Shown here piece by piece: positions 7,486 to 15,457 of a stretch of 51,052 bases of DNA. Source of the DNA: Methylobacterium sp. NEAU K (GTDB lineage Bacteria > Pseudomonadota > Alphaproteobacteria > Rhizobiales > Beijerinckiaceae). The stretch covers positions 1 to 51,052 of the forward strand of contig NZ_JAUYZJ010000035.1 in assembly GCF_030700285.1 (NCBI RefSeq). Reading direction: 5' to 3'. Made by a program: the position numbers and the translations under genes. The stretch's first letter is position 1. Every line of letters starts with the position of its first letter. The notes under the pieces were generated by a model that saw only the letters and a list, made by a program, of their open reading frames with translations, made no database searches and was not told where the DNA came from.

Positions 7486-8513
7486 AGTCCAGAGGGCGTT
7501 GGGCGGCGCCTGAACCGGGCGAACCCGAGGGCGGCGTCCCAGCCCAGGCGCCCGGCGAGCCGGTACAAAGCCAGCGGCATCAGCACACCGGCGAGGCACC
7601 CCACCACGAGGTGTGGGCCGAGCCCGGTGATCCCGAGGCGCAGCGCCACCGTCCGGGCGCCGGCGAGGGCGATCACATGCGCGAGGTATATCGGCATGGA
7701 GCGGGCCCCGAGGGCGGCGAGGCCGCGGGCGAGGGCGGATTGCGCGAACCGGGCGTGCAGGGCCGCCAGCGCGACGGTGAACCCGATGACGGCGGCCGCG
7801 GCGGTCAGCAGCCCCGGTAGTCCTTCCGGGGCGAGTCTCAGCGCGAGAATCTCGGCGCCCGCGAACAACGCCACGCCCGCGGCACCGGCGCCGCGGCCGA
7901 ACCGCCGGCAGGCGAGCGTCCGGGCGGCGTAGCCCAGCGCCAGGTAGGGCAGGTCATGGAGCGCCGTCCCGACCACCGGGATCGACAGGCCGGCCGCCAC
8001 CACGGCAAGGCTCAGGACGAGCAGCCCGATCATCGCCGTGCGCCCGGCTGCCGGCGCTCGCAGCGCGGCGGCCAGCGCCACCTGGATGAGGAACAGCGCC
8101 CAGAGGAACCAATAGATGTCGTTCGCCACGAACGGGTAGAGCAGGATGTCCCGCAGCGGCAGGTCGCCCCGGTTCGCCGCGCCCCCCGCCAGCACCCGGA
8201 AAGCCGCGGAGATGTAGGACCAGACGAGGAGCGGGACGATCAGCTGCTCGGCCCGGTCGCGCGCGTAGCCCGTCAGGGTCCGCCCCCGCAGCGAGCGGTC
8301 CAGGACCAGCCCCGCCAGGAAGAAGAACAGCGGCATGTGGAACAGGTAGATGGCCCGATCGACCGCCGCGTAGACGGCCGGATCGATCGCCAGCCCGGCG
8401 TTGGCGCAGCCCCGCCAGACATGGCCGAAGACGACGAGCAGGATGCCCGCGCCCTTGGCGACGTCGATCCAGGCGATGCGGCCCGGCGGGTCCGGGGTTG
8501 CGCGCGCCGTCAC
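7431..8513 (-). CDS. Acyltransferase family 3 membrane protein
   Basis: A 360-residue integral membrane O-acyltransferase of the AT3/OafA-like family. It begins RIAWIDVAKGAGILLVVFGH, with the typical His in the first helix, followed by YLFHMPLFFFLAGLVLDRS and about ten membrane helices; RSMPIYLAHVIAL lies near the end. These enzymes put acetyl or succinyl groups on sugars at the membrane. The GTG start at 8513 overlaps the stop of the FemAB-like gene (GTGA), so translation is coupled. It is the last gene of a three-gene minus-strand operon and overlaps the GT2 gene tail-to-tail by 55 bases. Likely role: decorating the exopolysaccharide. Confidence 0.85.
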   Translation of the reverse strand: MTARATPDPPGRIAWIDVAKGAGILLVVFGHVWRGCANAGLAIDPAVYAAVDRAIYLFHMPLFFFLAGLVLDRSLRGRTLTGYARDRAEQLIVPLLVWSYISAAFRVLAGGAANRGDLPLRDILLYPFVANDIYWFLWALFLIQVALAAALRAPAAGRTAMIGLLVLSLAVVAAGLSIPVVGTALHDLPYLALGYAARTLACRRFGRGAGAAGVALFAGAEILALRLAPEGLPGLLTAAAAVIGFTVALAALHARFAQSALARGLAALGARSMPIYLAHVIALAGARTVALRLGITGLGPHLVVGCLAGVLMPLALYRLAGRLGWDAALGFARFRRRPTPSGLQGRAPALATWRARSSAR

Positions 8514-9616
8514 GCCCGCCGCCGGCGCCGCACCGCCTCCAGGGACGCGAAGGCGAGGCGCGCCCGCATGGTCGGCGAGACCTGATAGCCGCCCGCGAAC
8601 ACCACCTGCTGCGGCCGCCAGCGCATCTTCGACACGTCGGTGCCGGTGGAGAGGTTGACCACCGTGAAGCCGTGCTCGATCGCCCAGCGGATCGACTCGG
8701 CCACCGCGGTGGTCATCACGCTGTAGCGGCTCCAGTCCGGGTCGTAGCCGGAATAGTACAGGTAGAGTTCCTGGCCGAGCACGATCCCGATGCGGGTCGC
8801 CACCACGGCGCCGCCGATCGTCAGCTGGAACACCCGCAGGTCGCCGGCCTGCGCCAGCGCCCGGCCGTAATCCAGCAGGAACCGGCGCGTCTCGGGCTTG
8901 GCGAAGACGTCGAGGTGGTCGACCGTGCCGGTGACCTGCGCCCGCCCGCGGTGCAGTTCCAGGAACCGGCGCAGGGCGGCCTCGACGTCCTCCGGCGCGG
9001 CGACGGCGCGGAATTCGAAGGCGTGCCCGTCGCGCGCCAGCGAATTGTAGCACTTGCGCAGGCTCTCCTTGATGTTGCGCGGCAGCGCGGCCCGGAAGGC
9101 GTCCCAGGTCGGCGGCAGCGGCAGGTAATGGTCGGTCAGCTCGGCGTAACGGTCGAGGGGCAGCGCCGCGTGCGCCCATTCCGCGGCGGGCTCGGCCTTG
9201 CGCAGGCCGCGCCACTGCACCCAATCCCACTCGGACGCGCAGGCCTTGAGATGCGCGTCGAGGGCCGCCACCACCGCCTCCGCATCCTCGGGGCGGCAGA
9301 CCGGTCCGCGCAGCTCGGTCATGTAGGCGTCGGCGCCGAAGAACTGCAGCTCCCGCGCCCGGATCGGCCCGACCGAGGGGCGGCTCGTGAGCATCATCGG
9401 CGCGACCGCGACGAGGCGGTCGCCGTCGCGCACCGCCAGCACCCGCATCCGGTCCCGGGCGCCGAGCCCCGACCGGGCGAAGTGGCGCCACCACGTCGCG
9501 CACCACAGCGGCGACGAGAACGGCGTGCGCGGCGACAGGCCGGCATCGAGCGCGGCCCATTCGGGTGCGATCTGCGCGAGCCCCGCCGCGTCGGTGATGG
9601 TCTCGACGACGTACAT
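8510..9616 (-). CDS. FemAB/GNAT-fold acyltransferase (BioF2-like domain)
   Basis: A 368-residue cytoplasmic protein. The N-terminal part (TPFSSPLWCATWWRHF, VAVAPMMLTSRP) and the C-terminal acetyltransferase fold (RNIKESLRKCYNSL, YYSGYDPDWSRYSVMTTAVA, TVVNLSTGTDVSKMRWRP) match the BioF2-like/FemAB acetyltransferase family, often seen in polysaccharide loci. The GYDPxWxxYSxxxxxxxxxI stretch is its hallmark. It probably transfers an acyl or aminoacyl group to an amino sugar or sugar nucleotide. Only 3 bases separate it from the upstream GT2 gene and it overlaps the downstream acyltransferase by 4, so all three form one operon. The substrate is unknown. Confidence 0.8.
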   Translation of the reverse strand: MYVVETITDAAGLAQIAPEWAALDAGLSPRTPFSSPLWCATWWRHFARSGLGARDRMRVLAVRDGDRLVAVAPMMLTSRPSVGPIRARELQFFGADAYMTELRGPVCRPEDAEAVVAALDAHLKACASEWDWVQWRGLRKAEPAAEWAHAALPLDRYAELTDHYLPLPPTWDAFRAALPRNIKESLRKCYNSLARDGHAFEFRAVAAPEDVEAALRRFLELHRGRAQVTGTVDHLDVFAKPETRRFLLDYGRALAQAGDLRVFQLTIGGAVVATRIGIVLGQELYLYYSGYDPDWSRYSVMTTAVAESIRWAIEHGFTVVNLSTGTDVSKMRWRPQQVVFAGGYQVSPTMRARLAFASLEAVRRRRRA

Positions 9617-9619
9617 GGG

Positions 9620-10414
9620 TCAGATCCTCGCGGTCCTGGCGAACAGCTTGAGCAGGGCGAATTCGATGAGGCCGTGCCGGGCGCGGTAGGCCCGGTGCAT
9701 GGCGGCGTAGCTCTGGTCGATCACCGGCGCCCGCTCGGGCCGGTGCATCAGCGACGGGCCGATCCGGTAGTGCAGGGCGGGCCGGTCGATGAAGCGCACG
9801 CCGAAGCGGCGGATCGCCCGCGCGTAGAAGTCGACATCCTCCATCAGCGGCAACTGCGCGTCGAAGCCGCCGAGCGCCGGAAGGCAGGCGCGGCGCAGGA
9901 CGGCCGCGCCGCAGACCAGAAGGGTCGGGCGGAACACCAGGGCCGCCGAGAAGCCCAGGCGGCCGAAGCGGCGGCAGCGCAGAGCCCGGCGGTGGGCAGC
10001 GGCGAAATAGGCCCGCTCGGCCGCCACCGCCGCCGCATCCCGCCCGAAGGGCTCGATGCGGCCGAAGACGACGCTGGTCTCGGGATGATCGGCAAACACC
10101 GCCTTGACCGCCCGGTAATGGTCCTCGGGGACGATGTCGTCGTCGTCGAGGAAGTGGATCAACGCACCCGTGGCGGAACGGAGGCCGAAGTTGCGGACGG
10201 CGGCCGGGCGCCCGCCGGAGGGCTGCGGGTTGACTCGGTAGCTGACCCGCGGGTCAGCTACGGCCTCAACCACCGCGCGGGCGCTGCCCGCTCCGTCATC
10301 GTCGACGACGATCACCTCGACCGTTACGCCCTCCTGGCGCAGGACGCTGGCCAAAGCCTCGGCCAGCTCGGCCGGGCGGCGGCAGGTGGGGATCACCACG
10401 GAGATATCCGGCAT
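9620..10414 (-). CDS. GT2-family glycosyltransferase
   Basis: A 264-residue family 2 glycosyltransferase: ISVVIPTCRRPAELAEALAS at the start, VIVVDDDGAGS, the long acidic motif HFLDDDDIVPEDHY near residues 86-95, and MEDVDFYARAIRRFGVRF as the acceptor-side ED motif. ATG 10414 was chosen because the nucleotide-binding strand follows directly. A GTG at 10498 would add 28 residues and cannot be excluded. It is the first gene of the minus-strand operon with the FemAB-like and AT3 genes. A perfect 24 bp palindrome lies inside it at 10238-10261. Likely a sugar transferase of the repeat-unit assembly line. Confidence 0.8.
   Translation of the reverse strand: MPDISVVIPTCRRPAELAEALASVLRQEGVTVEVIVVDDDGAGSARAVVEAVADPRVSYRVNPQPSGGRPAAVRNFGLRSATGALIHFLDDDDIVPEDHYRAVKAVFADHPETSVVFGRIEPFGRDAAAVAAERAYFAAAHRRALRCRRFGRLGFSAALVFRPTLLVCGAAVLRRACLPALGGFDAQLPLMEDVDFYARAIRRFGVRFIDRPALHYRIGPSLMHRPERAPVIDQSYAAMHRAYRARHGLIEFALLKLFARTARI
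10238..10261. repeat. Perfect 24 bp palindrome inside GT2 gene
   Basis: The half-site GTAGCTGACCCG is followed directly by its exact reverse complement. As a result both strands read V-A-D-P-R-V-S-Y in register. On the coding strand it uses GTA and GCT, unusual choices in this GC-rich gene. Function unknown. Confidence 0.8.
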
Positions 10415-10827
10415 CAGGGCCTGCTCGATCGCGGCGCGGGCCTCGGCCGGCCCGCGGCAACGGGCCGTGCGATGTGGCGGCCCTTGCATGTCCGGCACCT
10501 AACGCGCGCCCACCTGTTGGCGAAACTGCCAATCGAGTTTTCGGCACATGAACTATTATTTGCAGTAAATCTTAAGCATGTCCGTGCGTTTCCGGTCGCG
10601 AGCACTGCCGGGTTCATCAGTCGTCAGTGCCGGACAGGCATCACTCAGGCTCGTTTCAGGACATTTCGCCGGCCCGTGCGGGGGCTGAACCCGCCGATCC
10701 GGTCGGATCGTCCCGCATCGGAGCAATCGGTGTTGGATCGGACCTTGCCTCGTTCGCCGCGCCGCGCGGATCCGGGTTCCGGTCCGGGACCGCTCCGGCG
10801 CGTGTCAATGATGGGGGCGGGCGGCTG
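10415..10827. promoter_or_regulatory. Divergent promoter region of the exopolysaccharide locus
   Basis: This lies between the minus-strand GT2 operon and the plus-strand wzz-like operon. The core at 10535-10590 is AT-rich (gaactattatttgcagtaaatcttaag spans 10553-10578), unlike the surroundings, and probably carries promoters for both sides. A short inverted repeat TTGGC / GCCAA (10517-10521 and 10528-10532) flanks it. AT-rich DNA of this kind is what MucR-type proteins bind, but binding here is only suggested. Confidence 0.45.
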
Positions 10828-12999
10828 ATGCGCTTCACCGATCGCGACGGCTTGGCGGCCGGGCGGATGTCGGATCTGGATGAGTGGGACGCGTTCCGCC
10901 TCGAGGCGCGGGAGGCGCTCGCCTCGGTGCGGCGTCACGCGGTCGCGATCGGCTGGGCCGTGCTCGCCTGCCTCGCGCTCGCCGTCGCGGTCGTCGCCCT
11001 GCGCCCCGCCGCCTATCTCGGGACCGCCCAGGTCCTGCTCGACCCGCGCGGCCTGAACGTCCTGAACAACGAGATCGTGCCGAGCCCGCCCTCGGCCGAC
11101 GTCAACGATGCGATCATCGAGACGCAGACCCGGTTCCTGACCTCGGACGCCGTGCTGCGCCAGGTCGTCGTCGACCTCGGCCTGCGCGACGACCCCGAAT
11201 ACGCCGCCCATCCCGGCCCGCTCACGCGGCTGCGCGCGCTCGTGGGGCTTCGGTCCGAGGCGGCCCCGCCGGCCGATCCCGTCGCCGTCGCGGCGACGAT
11301 CCTCGGCCGGCAGACGACCTTCCAGCGGCAGGGCAAGAGCTTCGTTGTCGATCTCTCGGTCCGGGCCGGCGAGCCGGGCAAGGCGGCCCGGATCGCCACG
11401 GCCATCGGCCAGACCTTCGTGGCCGACCTGGAGCGGCGCCGACGGGAGATCGTCGCCCGGGCGCGCGAGGCCATGGCGGGAACCCTGAAGGACCAGGGCG
11501 CGCGCGTCGTCGCCGCGGAGGACGCGGTGGAGCGCTACAAGCGCTCGATCAGCGTGGTCGATTCCGACGGGCGCGCCCTCAACACCGCCCGACTGGCCGA
11601 GCTGAACTCGCAGCTGCTCGCCGCGCGCGCCGCGACCCGGACCCTCGCGGCGCGGGTCGCCCAGCTCGAGGCGCGCCGCGTCCCGGGCGCCGCACCCGGA
11701 ACCGCTCCGGGGGCGGACGTCCTCGAATCGCCGGTGCTGAGCCAGCTCAAGATCAACTTCGCCGACATCACCCGCCAGCAGGAGAACCTGCGCGCCACCC
11801 TGGGTCCGCGCCACCCGGCTGTGGCCGAGGCGGAGGCGCAGGTGCGCAGCCTCAAGGCCGCCATCACCCGGGAGACCGCGCGCCTGGAGGCCACGGCGCG
11901 GAGCGACTATGCCGGCGCTCAGGCCCGGGAGCACGCCCTGGAGCGCCAGGTCGCCAAGACGGAGGCCGAGACCGCCCGCACCAACGGTGCCCTGGTGCCG
12001 CTGCGCCAGCTTGAGCGCGAGGCCGCGGCCCAGCGCACGGTCTACGAGAAGTCGCTGAGCCGCGAGCGCGAACTCCTGGAACAGGAGGGCGTCGGGACCA
12101 CCAACGCCTCCGTGGTCAGCGCCGCGAAGCCGAACCTCGACGCCGTCGGGCTGAAGCCCGGCCTGCTCCTCGCCGCCGCCGGACTGCTCGGCCTCCTGGT
12201 CGGTGCGGCCGGTGCCGTGCTGTTCGACCGGCGCGGCGGACGTCTGCACTCGGCCGCACGGCTGACGGCCCGGACTGGCCTGCCGGTCATCGGCGTGCTG
12301 CCGCTGGACAAGCCGCGGCCCGGCGCGCGTCCCGCCATCGTCTCGCTGCTGGATGCGGGCGGGTCCGCGGCGTCGCGCGTGCTCCACCGCGTTGCCGACG
12401 CCCTCGACGAGGCCGCGGATGGCAGCGCGGCCCGCCTCCTGGTCCTCGCCACCTCGGACGGGGCCGCCTCGACCGTCGTCGCCGCGAACCTCGTCCTGGC
12501 GCAGGCGAGCCGGGGCCATCGGGCGCTCCTCGTCGACGGGGACGCGCCCTCCGGCCGGCTGAGCTGGCTGGTGCCGCGCGATCACCGCGCCCCCGTGGCC
12601 TCCCGCACGGTCGAGGGCTTCCCGGCCTTCGGCGTCGCCGCCGCCGGCGAGCGCATGAGCGCCGACCCGATCGGAGAGCAGGCACGGGGCTACGAGCGCG
12701 TCGTCATCGATGGCGGCGCCGGGCTCGACGAGGTCCGCCTGCGCCGGCTCGCCGGAGCGGCGACCGCGATCCTGCTCGTGGCCGAAAGCGGCGTCGCCAC
12801 CGCCGAGCGGATCGCCGATCTGCGCGCGGCGCTGATGTCGAACGCCGACAAGCTGGCGGGCGCGCTCCTGGCCGTGCCCGGCACCGATGCCGCCAAGGCC
12901 CGCGCGGCCAAGGTGGACCTTTCCAAAGGCGCCCCGGCGCCGGCGCGGCCCCCGGCCCCCCGGTTCCACTTCGGCGTAGAACCGGGGCGCGTGGCATGA
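10828..12999 (+). CDS. Wzz/ExoP-like polysaccharide co-polymerase with degenerate kinase domain
   Basis: A 723-residue inner-membrane protein that sets polysaccharide chain length. The first membrane helix is near residues 38-60 (AVLACLALAVAVVALRP), followed by a Wzz domain (YLGTAQVLLDPRGLNVLNNE), a long periplasmic coiled coil, and the second helix near 445-467 (GLLLAAAGLLGLLVGAAGAV). The cytoplasmic part resembles an ExoP/Wzc tyrosine kinase: Walker A' is visible (ALLVDGDAPSG), but the P-loop reads ATSDGAASTVVAANL and lacks the Gly-Lys-Ser/Thr core, and there is no C-terminal tyrosine cluster. Autokinase activity is therefore unlikely. ATG 10828 is used; ATG 10867 is an alternative. It heads the plus-strand operon and overlaps the next gene by 4 bases. 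Confidence 0.85.
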   Translation: MRFTDRDGLAAGRMSDLDEWDAFRLEAREALASVRRHAVAIGWAVLACLALAVAVVALRPAAYLGTAQVLLDPRGLNVLNNEIVPSPPSADVNDAIIETQTRFLTSDAVLRQVVVDLGLRDDPEYAAHPGPLTRLRALVGLRSEAAPPADPVAVAATILGRQTTFQRQGKSFVVDLSVRAGEPGKAARIATAIGQTFVADLERRRREIVARAREAMAGTLKDQGARVVAAEDAVERYKRSISVVDSDGRALNTARLAELNSQLLAARAATRTLAARVAQLEARRVPGAAPGTAPGADVLESPVLSQLKINFADITRQQENLRATLGPRHPAVAEAEAQVRSLKAAITRETARLEATARSDYAGAQAREHALERQVAKTEAETARTNGALVPLRQLEREAAAQRTVYEKSLSRERELLEQEGVGTTNASVVSAAKPNLDAVGLKPGLLLAAAGLLGLLVGAAGAVLFDRRGGRLHSAARLTARTGLPVIGVLPLDKPRPGARPAIVSLLDAGGSAASRVLHRVADALDEAADGSAARLLVLATSDGAASTVVAANLVLAQASRGHRALLVDGDAPSGRLSWLVPRDHRAPVASRTVEGFPAFGVAAAGERMSADPIGEQARGYERVVIDGGAGLDEVRLRRLAGAATAILLVAESGVATAERIADLRAALMSNADKLAGALLAVPGTDAAKARAAKVDLSKGAPAPARPPAPRFHFGVEPGRVA

Positions 13000-14105
13000 G
13001 CGCACCCGAAGGCAGCGGGACCAGCGATCAGGGCGGCACCCTCGTGTCCGTGCAGTACCTGCGCGGCGCGGCGGCGCTGATCGTGATGGTGTTCCACATC
13101 TTCAGCAACCGGATCGCTGCACCCTGGGGGGGCGCGCACGGCGTGGCGCTCGGGATGTGGGGCGTCGACATCTTCTTCGTGCTTTCGGGCTTCATCATGT
13201 GGCGCACGGCGCGCGGGAGCGCCTCCGCGTCGCGGTTCCTCCTGCGCCGGGCGGTGCGGATCTTTCCGCTCTACTGGATCGTGCTCACGCTCTGGATCGC
13301 CGCGCGTTTCATCGTGCCGGACGGCCTCGGCAATGCCGACGTGACCCCGCGCACGGTCGCGCTGTCCTTCCTGCTGGTCCCGCATGTCCACGCCGTCTAC
13401 GGGGCGATCTGGCCGATCCTGACCGCCGGCTGGACGCTTCAGCTCGAACTGTTCTTCTACGCCGCCTTCGCGCTGGTCCTGTACGCCGCGCCGCCTCCCT
13501 GGCGGCTCCGGGTGCTCCTGGCAGTGCTCTGCGGGCTGGCGGCCTTGGGCCTCGCGACGACACCGGAGGCCGCGGCGGCGCGCACCTATACGAGCCCGCT
13601 GCTCCTCGAATTCGCGGCCGGGCTGCTGCTCGGCGCCGGGGTCGAGCGGCTCGCCGCCCTGCGGCCGGCTGTAGCGTTTGCGCTGGTCGCGGCCGGGATC
13701 GGCGCCGCGCTGCTGCTGTGCCGGCTCGGCACCATCGAGACCTTGCGCCCCCTCGTCCTCGGCGTTCCGGCGGTCGCCGTCGTCGCCGGCATGCTCGGGC
13801 GAGAGGCGCGGTTCCGCCTTGCGCCGAACCGGTTCTGGCTTGGGCTCGGCGACGCCTCCTACGCGCTCTACCTCACGCATCCCCTGTCGATCGCCGTGGC
13901 CGCTCTGCTGTGGCACCGGCTCGGCCTGCCGGAGACGGGCCCGGCTGCCCTGGTGTTCGTGCCGGCGGCCGCACTCCTCGCCATCGCGGGCGGGCTCTTC
14001 TGCCACCGCCTCGTCGAGGCGCCGCTCCTGCGCCTGATCCCGCGCCGTCGCCCCGCCGCGCGCGCCCGGCCGGTCCCGGCCGCCCGCCCGGCGGTCGTGC
14101 TATGA
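12996..14105 (+). CDS. Acyltransferase family 3 membrane protein (OafA/ExoZ-like)
   Basis: A 369-residue AT3 O-acyltransferase with about ten membrane helices. It shows the opening QYLRGAAALIVMVFHIFSNR (family His), GVDIFFVLSGFIMWRTARGS, RRAVRIFPLYWIVLTLW (the RxxR-YW motif of the family) and DASYALYLTHPLSIA near the C-terminus. It closely resembles ExoZ/OafA-type acetyltransferases that acetylate exopolysaccharide or O-antigen. The ATG overlaps the co-polymerase stop (ATGA), and its own stop overlaps the polymerase start, so translation is coupled through the operon. It differs from the other AT3 gene at 7431, so the polymer may carry two acyl marks. Confidence 0.88.
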   Translation: MSAPEGSGTSDQGGTLVSVQYLRGAAALIVMVFHIFSNRIAAPWGGAHGVALGMWGVDIFFVLSGFIMWRTARGSASASRFLLRRAVRIFPLYWIVLTLWIAARFIVPDGLGNADVTPRTVALSFLLVPHVHAVYGAIWPILTAGWTLQLELFFYAAFALVLYAAPPPWRLRVLLAVLCGLAALGLATTPEAAAARTYTSPLLLEFAAGLLLGAGVERLAALRPAVAFALVAAGIGAALLLCRLGTIETLRPLVLGVPAVAVVAGMLGREARFRLAPNRFWLGLGDASYALYLTHPLSIAVAALLWHRLGLPETGPAALVFVPAAALLAIAGGLFCHRLVEAPLLRLIPRRRPAARARPVPAARPAVVL

Positions 14106-15457
14106 GCGCCGGCCTGCGCCTCGCCGACATCGCGGCAGGGCCCGCCCGCAGGAGCCTGCCCCGGCCGGTGCGCGGCCTGCCGGTCGCGCTCGCCATCGCG
14201 TTCCTGGCCTATGTCTTCATCGGCACCACGCCGATGGCGGATGCCAGCGCCGTCGTGTCCGGATCCGGCAGCGGGACGGAGCGTCTGGCGGTGTTCGCGC
14301 TCGCGGGCGTCGCCGGCCTGATCCTGGCCGCGCGCGCCCGCTCGGCGCTCCGCCTCGCCGTGGCCGCCTGGCCGGTCTGGCTCGTGCTCGGCTGGTTCTG
14401 TGCCAGCGTGGCCTGGGCCGGCTTCCCCGACGTCTCCCTGCGCCGGGTCGTGGTGATGGTGCTGGTGACGGTGATCGCGCTGGCCATCGCGGTCGGCATC
14501 GGGCCGCTGCGGCGCGCCCACACCGTTCTCGTGGGGATGCTGGCGGTCGTGATCGCGGCCGATCTCGCCGCGACCGTGCTGCGGCCGGATTTCGCGTTCA
14601 CCGATATCGGCGTGCGCGGCTTCCACGCGCAGAAGAACGTCGCCGGGCTCGTCGGGATGGTCGCGGTGATCGCCGGGACCGGCTGGGCACTGGGTGACCC
14701 CCGGCCCCGGCGGCTGGCGGCGGGGTTCGCCTTCGTCGCCCTGGCGTCCGGCTTCCTGGTGATCACCCAGAGCAAGACCTCGCTGATGCTCGCGGTCCTG
14801 GGCGGCCTGATGCTGCCGGGGCTGCTCGTCCTGCGCCGCCTCGGGCCGGCGGCGGCCGCGGCCCTCGCCCTCCTGACCCTCGGTGGAGTGACCGTCGTGG
14901 CCCTCGGGGCGGAGGCCTTCGACACCAGTCTCGCGGCGCTCCTCACCCCCGGCAGCGACACGAGCTTCACCGGCCGGACCGAGATCTGGGATTTCGCCCG
15001 CGCCGAGATCGCCCGAAGGCCCTGGACCGGTTTCGGCTTCGGTTCGTTCTGGGACGTCGGCGACGCGAACGACCCGCTGCTGCGCGCGCCGCCGGGCACG
15101 TGGCTGGCCACACTGAAGCTCGGGTCCGGCGCCACCATGGTGATCAACGAGGCGCATAACGGCTACCTCGACCTGCAATTGCAGGGCGGGTTGCCGGCCC
15201 TCGGGCTCGTGCTGCTCGCCCAAGCGCTCACCGCCTGGGCGTTGACGCGCCAGCTGTTCGGGCGCGCCAGCGGCCCGCGCGACGTGGCGGCAGCGGCCAC
15301 CTTCCTCACACTCGTGCTCGTCGTTCTGGTCCACAACATGACCGAATCGAGCCTGTGGATGCGGGGCCAGATCCTGGCGAACCTGACGATCCTGATCAGC
15401 TTCCTCGCCTTCCGGGCGCCGGAGCCCGCTGGAAACCGAATCGAGGGCAGGCCATGA
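14102..15457 (+). CDS. Wzy-type polysaccharide polymerase / O-antigen ligase family protein
   Basis: A 451-residue inner-membrane protein with about eleven helices that should join repeat units on the periplasmic side. The family signature is in the large periplasmic loop: DTSFTGRTEIWDFARAEIAR, RPWTGFGFGSFW and NEAHNGYLDLQLQGGLPALG, which match the Wzy_C/ExoQ type; the earlier loop has VRGFHAQKNVAGLVGM. The ATG overlaps the acyltransferase stop (ATGA) and the stop overlaps the flippase start. ExoQ-like proteins in rhizobia look the same. Ligase and polymerase share this fold; the presence of Wzz and Wzx beside it favours polymerase. Confidence 0.88.
   Translation: MSAGLRLADIAAGPARRSLPRPVRGLPVALAIAFLAYVFIGTTPMADASAVVSGSGSGTERLAVFALAGVAGLILAARARSALRLAVAAWPVWLVLGWFCASVAWAGFPDVSLRRVVVMVLVTVIALAIAVGIGPLRRAHTVLVGMLAVVIAADLAATVLRPDFAFTDIGVRGFHAQKNVAGLVGMVAVIAGTGWALGDPRPRRLAAGFAFVALASGFLVITQSKTSLMLAVLGGLMLPGLLVLRRLGPAAAAALALLTLGGVTVVALGAEAFDTSLAALLTPGSDTSFTGRTEIWDFARAEIARRPWTGFGFGSFWDVGDANDPLLRAPPGTWLATLKLGSGATMVINEAHNGYLDLQLQGGLPALGLVLLAQALTAWALTRQLFGRASGPRDVAAAATFLTLVLVVLVHNMTESSLWMRGQILANLTILISFLAFRAPEPAGNRIEGRP

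Noticed and set aside
10645..13005. 786-codon open frame opposite the Wzz-like gene, and a similar one at 8498-10828.
   Set aside because: Arg/Gly/Ala-rich translations without domains, opposite well-supported genes.
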